10,997 nt of DNA from JANOQP01 sp044227705 (GTDB lineage Bacteria > Bacteroidota > Bacteroidia > Chitinophagales > Saprospiraceae): positions 1 through 10,997 of the forward strand of contig JBGAWE010000185.1 in the NCBI GenBank assembly GCA_044227705.1. Reading direction: 5' to 3'. Of this stretch, positions 1 through 6,099 are shown piece by piece (within the stretch, counting starts at the first letter, position 1; every line of letters starts with the position of its first letter). The notes below the pieces were generated by a model. The model was not told where the DNA came from and made no database searches. It was given only the letters and a program-made list of their open reading frames with translations. The translations under genes were made by a program, and so were the position numbers.

Positions 1-279
1 GCCGTCGAGAACGACAGCATCGTGCGCGACGTGGTCGGCACCTTCACCCAGTACCCGCTCAAGCTCGCTTGGGCAATCACCAGCCACAAAGCACAGGGTA
101 AAACCTTCGACCGGCTGGCGCTCGACCTCGGCAGGGGGGCTTTTGAGTTCGGGCAGGTCTATGTCGCCTTGTCGCGCAGCCGGACATTGGAGGGAATCGT
201 GCTCAAACAGCCGTTGCGCCCGTCCGACATCATGACCGACGAAAGGGTGGTGGAGTTCTACTCGCGTCGCGTGCGCTGA
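1..279 (+). CDS. PIF1/RecD-like DNA helicase, C-terminal fragment
   Basis: This is the last 92 codons of a superfamily 1 helicase of the PIF1/RecD2 type. The frame is open from the first base and ends at TGA 277-279, so the start and the Walker A region lie outside the window. Two C-terminal helicase motifs are visible. One is motif V-like, ITSHKAQGKTFDRL, which follows a leucine/alanine-rich strand. The other is motif VI-like, GQVYVALSRSRTLEGIVL, which carries the arginine of the UvrD_C_2 fold. The family unwinds DNA 5' to 3' using ATP. Any domains upstream cannot be judged. The GTG at 22 is internal and not a start. The stop abuts the stop of the convergent gene on the other strand. Family assignment is confident; the exact subfamily is not. 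Confidence 0.85.
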   Translation, partial: AVENDSIVRDVVGTFTQYPLKLAWAITSHKAQGKTFDRLALDLGRGAFEFGQVYVALSRSRTLEGIVLKQPLRPSDIMTDERVVEFYSRRVR

Positions 280-900
280 TTATTTGTCGTCACGATGGAT
301 TGCGTCTCGCTCGGCTTTGCACAACTCGTGCAGCTCACCATAAAACGGCCGGAAATCTTCCAAAAACCCCTGTTTCTCCTCAAAAAAGAAGTCGAGCGCC
401 GCATTCAGGTCTGGCGCGGCTTTCAAAAAGAACTCGTTACTCGCCATTCGGTCTGCGAACCTTTTCAGCACAAACTCCATCCCGTCTCGCGTCGAGTAGC
501 CGGTCAGCCAATCGGCCGCCATCTTGCGTTCTGTGCGTCCGCGCAGGTGCTCGGGGAGTTCGTCGGCGCGTGATTTCAGCACCGTGTAGGTCTTTTTAGA
601 AAACTCGGGCAGGCTTTCCTCCGACCAGTCGTGCCAAGTCTCGGAGAGCAGATGGTCGTTGAAGATGTCGACGAAGACTTTCGCGTATTTCCCCAAAAAA
701 GGCCGGAGCCGCGTGGCCGATTGCCGCATCAAAGGGTGTTCGTCGGCAAAGCTGTCTATCCTTCGGTGGAGCAAAATGCCGCGCTGAACGCCCGCCGAGA
801 AGTTTTGGAGGTCGGCAGGGCGGATAAAATCGGCCACCCAGTTGCCCACGACGAGGTCGGGCTGGCCAAACGAGAGATGAAAGTGCGCGAGGTGGTTCAC
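280..900 (-). CDS. acpH: Acyl carrier protein phosphodiesterase (AcpH/DUF479 family)
   Basis: This 206-residue protein matches the AcpH family, which removes the 4'-phosphopantetheine arm from holo-ACP in the cytoplasm and so recycles the carrier of fatty-acid synthesis. Visible family blocks are the N-terminal NHLAHFHLSFG, GNWVADF (residues 19-25), HRRIDSFADEHP (45-56) and DIFNDHLL (78-85). Their aspartates and histidines fit the metal site of this HD-like fold. Length is normal for the family (E. coli about 193). The start is GTG at 898-900, chosen because the family begins directly with an M-N-(Y/H)-L-A-H block. The TAA stop (280-282) touches the helicase stop. Upstream it faces ychF across 114 bp, which must hold both promoters. 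Many bacterial homologs are assigned by sequence only, so the physiological substrate is inferred. Confidence 0.88.
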   Translation of the reverse strand: MNHLAHFHLSFGQPDLVVGNWVADFIRPADLQNFSAGVQRGILLHRRIDSFADEHPLMRQSATRLRPFLGKYAKVFVDIFNDHLLSETWHDWSEESLPEFSKKTYTVLKSRADELPEHLRGRTERKMAADWLTGYSTRDGMEFVLKRFADRMASNEFFLKAAPDLNAALDFFFEEKQGFLEDFRPFYGELHELCKAERDAIHRDDK

Positions 901-1014
901 GACGGGGTGAATGCTTGTTGCAGCGCAAATGTTTTCGCGCGTCGGGAGGTTGGCTACTTTCGCCGCCGTTTTTTCAGAATCGTCTGTTCACCCAATCACA
1001 CAACCATCCAAGAA

Positions 1015-2118
1015 ATGGGGCTTCAATGTGGCATCGTCGGCCTGCCCAACGTCGGCAAATCGACCCTCTTCAACGCCGTGACCAACGGAAAGGCCCTCGC
1101 GGCCAACTATCCCTTCGCCACGAAAGACCCCAACCTCGGCGTCATCAGCGTGCCAGATGCGCGGCTCGACAAACTGACCGAACTGGTGGTTCCCAAGCGC
1201 ACCATCCCGACCACCGTCGACATCGTGGACATCGCTGGCCTCATCAAAGGCGCGAGCAAGGGCGAGGGACTCGGCAACCAGTTCCTGGCGAACATCCGTG
1301 AGTGCGACGCCATCGTCCACGTCGTTCGCTGTTTTGAGGACGACAATGTCGTGCACGTCGACGGCTCCGTCGATCCCGTTCGGGACAAAGAGATCATCGA
1401 CCTCGAGCTTGGTTTGAAAGACCTCGAAGTCCTCGAAAAGCGGCTCGACAAGCTCGTGCGCGCCGCCAAGACCGGTTCAAAGGAGGACGCCAAGCTCGCA
1501 GAGTACGGCCACCAGATCAAAGCCCGCCTCGAAGCTGGAAAAGCGGCCCGCGAGCTGTTCGGAGAGTTCGACGACGACGGGATTGCCTTCCTCAAAGACC
1601 TTTATCTGCTCACGGCAAAGCCCGTGCTCTATTGCTGCAACGTCGATGAGAAAGCGGTGAAGACCGGAAACGCGCACACCGAGCGTTTTCAGAAGGCCGT
1701 CGCGGCCGAGGGCGCGGAGGTCATCTTGATTTCCGCCCAAATCGAGGCAGAAATCGCCGAACTGGAAAGCCGCGAGGAACGCCAGATGTTCCTCGCCGAC
1801 CTCGGCCTCGAAGAACCGGGCGTCAACAAGCTCATCCGGGCCAGCTACCACCTGTTGAACCTCATCACCTATTTCACGGCAGGCGTGCAGGAGGTCAGGG
1901 CGTGGACCATCCGGCGCGGGACCCTCGCGCCGGGCGCGGCGGGCGTCATCCACTCCGATTTTGAGAAGGGGTTCATCCGCGCGGAGGTCATCAAGTACGC
2001 CGATTTTGTCAAGTACGGCTCCGAGCAGGCCGTGAAAGAGGCCGGAAAGCTCGGCGTGGAAGGGAAAGAGTACGTCGTCGAGGACGGGGACGTGATGCAC
2101 TTCCGTTTCAACGTCTAA
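1015..2118 (+). CDS. ychF: Ribosome-associated ATPase YchF (Obg family)
   Basis: This 367-residue protein is YchF, a universally conserved P-loop NTPase that binds ribosomes, prefers ATP over GTP and is linked to translation and the oxidative-stress response. P-loop GLPNVGKS is at residues 9-16 and the DIAG switch II block at 72-75. NVDE at 209-212 replaces the usual NKxD specificity motif, which is the hallmark explaining ATP preference. A coiled-coil insertion occupies about 130-180, and a C-terminal TGS domain runs from about 285 to the end (YFTAGVQEVRAW, VEDGDVMHFRFNV). The start at ATG 1015 gives the family length of about 363. The frame stays open upstream to 631, but that stretch is antisense to acpH and carries no family sequence. 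No Shine-Dalgarno sequence is visible. Confidence 0.96.
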   Translation: MGLQCGIVGLPNVGKSTLFNAVTNGKALAANYPFATKDPNLGVISVPDARLDKLTELVVPKRTIPTTVDIVDIAGLIKGASKGEGLGNQFLANIRECDAIVHVVRCFEDDNVVHVDGSVDPVRDKEIIDLELGLKDLEVLEKRLDKLVRAAKTGSKEDAKLAEYGHQIKARLEAGKAARELFGEFDDDGIAFLKDLYLLTAKPVLYCCNVDEKAVKTGNAHTERFQKAVAAEGAEVILISAQIEAEIAELESREERQMFLADLGLEEPGVNKLIRASYHLLNLITYFTAGVQEVRAWTIRRGTLAPGAAGVIHSDFEKGFIRAEVIKYADFVKYGSEQAVKEAGKLGVEGKEYVVEDGDVMHFRFNV

Positions 2119-2129
2119 ACCGCCGTCGT

Positions 2130-2153
2130 GCTGGCTGAAAGCCGGTATTTTTC
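2130..2153 (+). terminator. Candidate intrinsic terminator after ychF
   Basis: A GC-rich 6-bp stem (GCTGGC 2130-2135 with GCCGGT 2141-2146, two G-U pairs) closes a TGAAA loop and is followed by ATTTTTC. It sits 11 bp past the ychF stop on the transcribed strand. The stem is short and the T-run interrupted, so efficiency is uncertain. Confidence 0.45.
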
Positions 2154-2225
2154 TGTTTGATGCGTTTCCAATATCGTTTTCCGTGTCGTCCGAACGATGC
2201 GCCAGGCCTTCGTTTTGGTTTTCCA

Positions 2226-2393
2226 GGACGCCAATTTGATTTGCACGGCCGTCGATTTCGTTCTACACGACGCCGATAGGATTTACACGGTCGCCAATTT
2301 GATTCCTCACGTCGCCAATAAGACTTGCACGGTCGCCAATTTCATTTTACACGACGCCGATAGAGCTTGCACGGTCGCCAATTTTGTTCTGCA
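2226..2393. repeat. Tandem array, four 42-bp units of paired ~21-bp half-units
   Basis: Four contiguous imperfect copies run 2226-2267, 2268-2309, 2310-2351 and 2352-2393. Each 42-bp unit splits into a 20-bp half (type CGACGCCGAT...TTGCA) and a 22-bp half (type CGGTCGCCAATTT...CA). Every one of the eight half-units ends in CA and has a CG-rich head followed by an AT-rich tail. A degenerate further half-unit may lie at 2394-2413. The period of about 21 bp equals two DNA turns, so the heads lie on one face of the helix. There is no unique spacer, so it is not a CRISPR. In the one open frame it would read as 14-residue repeats (TVANF.LHDAD type). A cis-acting protein-binding array, a slippage-grown repeat or a cryptic repeat protein are all possible. 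Confidence 0.85.
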
Positions 2394-2418
2394 CCGGCAT
2401 TTTTTGACGCGCAATTTG

Positions 2419-2529
2419 TCGCTCGCGCCCGACTCCGTCGGGTGTGGGTTTATGGCGACTCTGTCACCGTTCGACACGGGCGTCGGAGACGCCGCAAACA
2501 TCACACCCGACGCAGTCGGGCGCGAACGG
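2419..2529. repeat. Multi-hairpin palindromic element, copy 1 (REP/BIME-like)
   Basis: A 111-bp element has terminal inverted arms 2424-2446 and 2502-2524 that match at 22 of 23 positions. Each arm is itself a hairpin, CCCGAC-nnn-GTCGGG, with loops TCC and GCA. Between them lies a third hairpin, GGCGTC-GGA-GACGCC (2479-2493). A second copy at 5933-6042 shares 23 of 24 bases with the left arm. Nested inverted hairpins, small size and lack of coding capacity fit a REP doublet or a miniature non-autonomous element. No REP-associated transposase is in the window. Confidence 0.8.
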
Positions 2530-2596
2530 GCCATTATCCCCTCGCCGCAGAAACTGCCCGCTTGATTAACCTTGCCCACGCAAAACCCACCCGCTC

Positions 2597-3307
2597 ATGG
2601 TCTGGACCTATACCGAATTCGAGAATCGGATTTACTTCCACCAGATGGTCTTCGTGGAGGAGGCTCCTTCAAGATGGGCAGCGACCCCCGGAAGCCTACG
2701 ACGATGAAAAACCTGTCCACCGTGGAGGTTCCGAGCTTTTTCATCGGCAAGCTTTTGGTCACTCAATCGCTGTGGGAGGTCGTCATGAGCGAAACCCGTC
2801 CTGAATTTAAAGGTGAAAAAACCGCCCGGTGGAGACTGTTTCGTGGATTGAATGTCATGGTTTTCTCGAACGCCTGAATAAAAAGACCAACCACCGCTTC
2901 CGCCTGCCGAGCGAGGCGGAATGGGAGTTCGCTGCGCGAGGCGGGACGCAGAGCGAGGGCTACAAATATGCCGGCAGCGACTGGCTGCCCGACGTCGGCT
3001 GGTTCGAGGAAAATTCCGGGAGCCGTAACCCGGGAAGTGGGCCTTATTTCCCCCAACGAGCTTGGCCTTTACGATATGAGCGGAAACCTTTGGGAATGGT
3101 GCGAGGATGATTGGCAGGACAACCACAACAATGCACCTCAAGATGGGTCTGCTCGCATCCTTTCACCTAAAAAGGTGACTACCGCGTGCTTCGCGGCGGC
3201 GGCTGGGGCAACGCCGCCCGCTATTGCCGCGTGTCTTGTCGTGACTACGACGGGCCGGGCGACCGCCCAACAGCATTGGGCTGCGCCTCGCTTGTTCCCC
3301 CAGGTAG
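2597..3307 (+). pseudogene. FGE-sulfatase / C-type-lectin-fold domain protein, broken by seven frame changes
   Basis: Stitching three frames restores one continuous formylglycine-generating-enzyme-type domain of about 236 residues. It starts at ATG 2597 (MVWTYTEFENRIYFHQMVFV). It continues with GGSFKMGSD, PEAYDDEKPVH, VEVPSFFIGK..VTQSLWE, VSWIECHGFLERLN, RLPSEAEWEFAARGG, NELGLYDMSGNLWEWCEDDW and LRGGGWGNAARYCRV, and it finishes NSIGLRLACSPR before TAG 3305-3307. Frame changes fall near 2660, 2686, 2721, 2815-2820, 3027, 3169-3173 and 3267. Most are single-base losses, two of them in A-runs; the one near 3027 is a gained base. No in-frame nonsense codon is needed to explain the damage. I see no active-site pattern of true FGE, so the intact protein was probably a binding or regulatory member. 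Its neighbour is a Roco NTPase. Family is confident; role is inference. Confidence 0.88.
3177..3307 (+). other. Possible fossil variable region of a diversity-generating retroelement target
   Basis: The 3' end of the FGE-type pseudogene has the layout of retroelement-diversified lectin-fold proteins: LRGGGW followed by a hypervariable stretch, then IGLRL and the stop. In the variable positions nearly all codons end in C or T (GGC AAC GCC, TAT, TCT TGT, GAC TAC GAC, GGC GAC, AAC AGC). That is what adenine-directed mutagenesis of AAC/AAT template codons leaves behind. No template repeat, accessory gene or reverse transcriptase is in the window, so this is inference from one copy only. Confidence 0.35.
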
Positions 3308-3584
3308 TGGCTTGCCATTCCTGCTTTCCCCGCGAGCAAAAGAGAGCCAGCCAGATGAGGGAGCAAGGAGGAGGGACACCGGACTCGCGACCGAGTAACC
3401 AGCTCAGGGAAGCTAGCAAGGAAGGTTTTTAAATAAGACATCTATCATGTTAGCCTCGACCGACAGGAGGCTACCGGAGACTTTGCGCATCCTTCTACTG
3501 GAAACCGAGTTACTGGAAGCCAGTCAAATCCCTCGTCACCTCTCGAAGAGGAATACAAATCATCACGCAAATCGAAACAGAGCG
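3308..3584 (+). other. Non-coding gap with a cluster of small hairpins before the Roco gene
   Basis: This 277-bp gap holds no gene I can support. Its first half (3308-3425) is purine-rich with no family resemblance. After an AT-rich break (3425-3448) three hairpins follow: TAGCCTC/GAGGCTA with a 9-nt loop (3451-3473), ACTGG-AAG-CCAGT (3512-3524) and CCTCT-CGA-AGAGG (3539-3551). TACTGGAA also occurs twice. A frame from ATG 3447 is continuous with the Roco frame, but its 46 residues show no Roco sequence. The hairpins could be a structured 5' leader, a small RNA, or remnants of a lost retroelement. Confidence 0.45.
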
Positions 3585-5684
3585 ATGAACGTCAATGAAA
3601 CCCTCCAGCAAATCGAGGCCATCACGCAGCGCAAGCTGACTGAGGCCAAGCGGCGCGAGCGCGACCCACTTGGCGGTCTGATGGCCTATTCCGAGAAGGG
3701 GCCGAAGTATCTGCTCGAAAATGGGCGGCTCATCGGCCTCAATCTTGGCGGCATCAAGCTTAATGAAAATCAGTTAGGAAAAATTTTTGCGCTCAAAGAC
3801 TTCCGGCCCGCCGATTTGCTCGCCCTGAACCTCTGCAACAACAAGCTGAGGACAACCGGCTTTTTAGATGCCGCTTCCAACCTTCGTCAGCTTCATTTGG
3901 GCTGGAACAACCTCACCGAGTTCTTCTTGCCGACGGGCATGAGCCAGCTCGAGTTCATCTGCCTGGAAGGAAACCCGCGCCTCAACAACCCCACGCCCGA
4001 GACCATCCAGCGCGGGCGCAGGGCGACGCTCGATTTTTTAATGCTCTCGCTCCGGGTGGGCACGCTCGACCTCTACGAAGTGAAAGTGCTCATCGTCGGA
4101 GAGGGCGGCTCTGGGAAAACGACCCTCTGGAACCTCCTCCAAAACCGCGACCACCCCGTGCCGGACCTCGAACAGCTCTCCACGCTCGGCATCGTGATTA
4201 AAGAAGGCTGGTCGTTTGAACATGTGGACGACGAGAGAATCAAAGTTTTGGTCAACCTCTGGGATTTTGGCGGGCAGGAGATTCAGTACATGACCCACCA
4301 GTTCTTCCTTACGCGCCGGTCGCTCTACATCCTCCTCGCCGACGTGCGCCGAGAGGGCGGCAACTTCGTTTATTGGCTCCAAATCATCTCCCTGCTTGGC
4401 GTCGACGAGAGGGCGGAAGAGCCGCTTCCCGTCATGGCCGTCCTCAACTATCAGGGGAACGTTCACGAGCCGAAAATGCCCTACGACGAGAAGAACGTGA
4501 AGACGCTCTATCCCAAGCTCGACATCGTGGAGCACAAACTGGACTTCAAGAAGAAGGGCGCGGCGCTCAACAGCCTCGTCGAGTCGTTCAAAGAGGTGCT
4601 CTGCAAAAGGATGGAGCACCTGCCCATCAAACTCCCGACCACTTACGTGGCGGGCAGGGAGCTTTTGGCGGAGGAGCGGAAGGAAAACAAGCACATCACG
4701 CTCGCCCGCTTCTGCGAAATCTGTGAAAAAGCGGGCATCAACGGCGAAAAGGAACAGAAAGACTTCAGTCAACTGCTGCACGACCTCGGCATCATTCTGC
4801 ACTTCTGGGAAAAGGACAGCCTCGCCGACTTCGTGGTGCTCGACCCAAAGTGGGCGGTCAACGCCGTTTACGAGATTTTGAAGCACCCCGAGGTTAAGGG
4901 CGTCCACAACGGCCGATTCAACGACGACTTCCTCAAGAAAATCTGGGAGCACTGCGGCTATGACCACAGGATGCGGCTCAAACTAAAGGCGTTGATGCTC
5001 GAGGGCGGTTTCGACGTCTGTTTTCGGGCAAAAGAGCGAGGGAATGAGGTCTACATCGCCCCCCAACTCCTCGACGAGCACACCCCGAACAACCACCATT
5101 GGACGGAGCAGCCCGACTCGCTGCGTTATTTGTTCAACTACCCATTCATGCCGAAAGGCATCATCGGCCATCTCATCGTAGACCAGCACGAGAGCATCGA
5201 CCAATGCGACGGGCGGACGGTCGTCTGGGAAAAAGGGGCCATCTTCAAGAAAAACGGCTGTCGTGCCCGCGTCGTGGCTCCCAAAGACCCGAACGATGAA
5301 CGCAACCTCATCAGAATAGAGGTACAGGGCGACGATGTGGACGAACGCAAAGGGCTTCTGCGCGATGTCCGCCACGCCATTGAAAAAGTGCACCGGAGCA
5401 AGTTTCCCGGTCTGGTCGTCCATGAGTTTGTGCCGTGCAATTGTGGGCTTTGTCTTACAAGTTCAAAACAATGGGAATATCGTCGAGACCTTTTGCTCGA
5501 CAACAAAAACAAGAACAAGGAGAAGGCAGTGGAGAAATGCTCCTATTCGCACGAACTTATTCCGGTAAACAACTGCTCGACGCGGTCTTTGAACGAGACG
5601 AACGTGCCGAATCGAGTATCAATGCCACAGGCGGCGTTGCTCACAAGCCCGAGAAGAGGGCCAACGAAGGTGTTGCCGGTCTGA
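3585..5684 (+). CDS. Roco protein: LRR-ROC-COR NTPase, 3' end frameshifted
   Basis: This encodes a bacterial Roco protein of 699 residues as it now reads. The N-terminus begins MNVNETLQQIEAITQ, followed by a short leucine-rich repeat block of about four repeats (residues about 45-125, with LNLCNNKL and LHLGWNNL). A ROC GTPase domain has P-loop GEGGSGKT at 172-179 and switch II DFGGQE at 227-232. A COR dimerisation domain spans about 340-615, and a cysteine knuckle VPCNCGLC lies at 616-623. The usual G4 motif NKxD is replaced by NYQG (288-291), so nucleotide specificity may differ. The family cycles between monomer and dimer with GTP turnover and acts as a cytoplasmic signalling switch. Start ATG 3585 is preferred over ATG 3447 because family resemblance begins there. 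After about residue 661 the frame is wrong: the family tail continues in another frame (see the remnant at 5570-5922). It lies 277 bp after the FGE-type pseudogene on the same strand. Confidence 0.85.
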   Translation: MNVNETLQQIEAITQRKLTEAKRRERDPLGGLMAYSEKGPKYLLENGRLIGLNLGGIKLNENQLGKIFALKDFRPADLLALNLCNNKLRTTGFLDAASNLRQLHLGWNNLTEFFLPTGMSQLEFICLEGNPRLNNPTPETIQRGRRATLDFLMLSLRVGTLDLYEVKVLIVGEGGSGKTTLWNLLQNRDHPVPDLEQLSTLGIVIKEGWSFEHVDDERIKVLVNLWDFGGQEIQYMTHQFFLTRRSLYILLADVRREGGNFVYWLQIISLLGVDERAEEPLPVMAVLNYQGNVHEPKMPYDEKNVKTLYPKLDIVEHKLDFKKKGAALNSLVESFKEVLCKRMEHLPIKLPTTYVAGRELLAEERKENKHITLARFCEICEKAGINGEKEQKDFSQLLHDLGIILHFWEKDSLADFVVLDPKWAVNAVYEILKHPEVKGVHNGRFNDDFLKKIWEHCGYDHRMRLKLKALMLEGGFDVCFRAKERGNEVYIAPQLLDEHTPNNHHWTEQPDSLRYLFNYPFMPKGIIGHLIVDQHESIDQCDGRTVVWEKGAIFKKNGCRARVVAPKDPNDERNLIRIEVQGDDVDERKGLLRDVRHAIEKVHRSKFPGLVVHEFVPCNCGLCLTSSKQWEYRRDLLLDNKNKNKEKAVEKCSYSHELIPVNNCSTRSLNETNVPNRVSMPQAALLTSPRRGPTKVLPV

Positions 5685-5922
5685 AAAAAGAAACGCGTGA
5701 CCTTATCGCTTCTGCAAAAGTCGAAAAGGTGTTTGACAGACTTCTCGACCACCTCGAAAACGGAGACGAGGACGATTTGAACACCGTCATCTTGCTAAAG
5801 GTCAACACGAACGGCTGAAAAGGAAAGAGATGGCAGGCACCATCGGGCATGACGAGGGCAGAATCGAGCTTAGCCGAATCACGGATGTTCTTCTCAAAAT
5901 CGTAAATGGCCTTGCTGATTGA
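5570..5922 (+). pseudogene. Displaced C-terminus of the Roco gene with an EAD11-like helical domain
   Basis: A one-base loss near 5567-5570 (after HELIPVK) moves the Roco tail into the next frame, which reads KQLLDAVFERDE and then KETRDLIASAKVEKVFDRLLDHLENGDEDDLNTVILL. A second one-base loss near 5797-5799 moves it again, to KGQHERLKRKEMAGTIGHDEG, then RIELSRITDVLLKIVNGLAD and TGA 5920-5922. Joined, the last 80 or so residues resemble the effector-associated domain EAD11, whose pattern is (I/L)xxLIAxxKxEEALxxLLxxL, NEVILLxxxxxxLKRxExxGxI, and RNRIxxALLxLL. In NTPase-based conflict systems such helical adaptors recruit partner effectors. The joins show that the ancestral protein was about 778 residues. 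The EAD11 name rests on remembered motif resemblance. Confidence 0.75.
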
Positions 5923-5932
5923 AAATAAGCCT

Positions 5933-6042
5933 TCGCTCGCGCCCGACTCCGTTGGGAGTGCCATTCATTGCGTCTTCGACGCATGAATATCAAGCGAAAG
6001 GGGAGCCGGGCAAGATTGCCCGACAAAGTCGGGCGCGGGCGA
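5933..6042. repeat. Multi-hairpin palindromic element, copy 2, inverted relative to copy 1
   Basis: A 110-bp element has outer arms 5933-5956 and 6019-6042 that are inverted copies of each other with four mismatches in 24. Each arm contains CCCGAC-nnn-GTTGGG or CCCGAC-nnn-GTCGGG. An internal hairpin TGCGTC-TTC-GACGCA (5969-5983) extends outward to ATTCAT/ATGAAT. Another hairpin, CGGGCAA-GA-TTGCCCG, lies at 6007-6022. The GCGTC/GACGC hairpin is 60 bp from the right end here and 61 bp from the left end in the copy at 2419-2529, so the two copies are in opposite orientation. It lies 10 bp after the ancestral Roco stop. Confidence 0.8.
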
Positions 6043-6099
6043 CTGTTTATTGTCAATCCTTACAGCATCAATCTTGTGCCGGAAAAGGGGGAAAGCGCG

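Larger units (their letters stand above)
2119..2596. other. Gene-free 478-bp stretch carrying two repeat structures
   Basis: No credible gene lies between ychF and the FGE-type pseudogene. The stretch holds a weak terminator, a 42-bp tandem array and a 110-bp palindromic element. A frame of 122 codons stays open across it (2197-2565) only because the tandem unit is a multiple of three without stops. It runs straight through the palindromic element and has no recognisable start context, so I do not call it a protein. Confidence 0.7.

Noticed and set aside
631..1014. Upstream extension of the ychF frame by 128 codons
   Set aside because: It is antisense to acpH and shows no YchF sequence; the family begins at MGLQCGIVGLPNVGKS (1015).
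1477..2100. 207-codon minus-strand frame opposite ychF
   Set aside because: Lies fully within a confidently assigned gene and is compositionally a mirror of it.
2226..2393. CRISPR array
   Set aside because: Units are contiguous and all parts repeat; there are no unique spacers and no cas genes nearby.
2197..2565. 122-codon frame over the tandem array
   Set aside because: It stays open because the 42-bp unit is a multiple of three; it runs through the palindromic element and matches no family I recognise.
3447..3584. 46-codon N-terminal extension of the Roco protein
   Set aside because: It covers three hairpins and has no Roco similarity; the typical N-terminus begins at the internal ATG 3585.
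4038..4967. 309-codon frame on the minus strand inside the Roco gene
   Set aside because: A shadow of high-GC coding sequence; it lies opposite clear ROC and COR motifs and has no family features.
5560..5805. Programmed ribosomal frameshifting in the Roco tail
   Set aside because: The shift sites lack slippery heptamers or obvious downstream pseudoknots, and the neighbouring gene is clearly decayed, so mutation is simpler.
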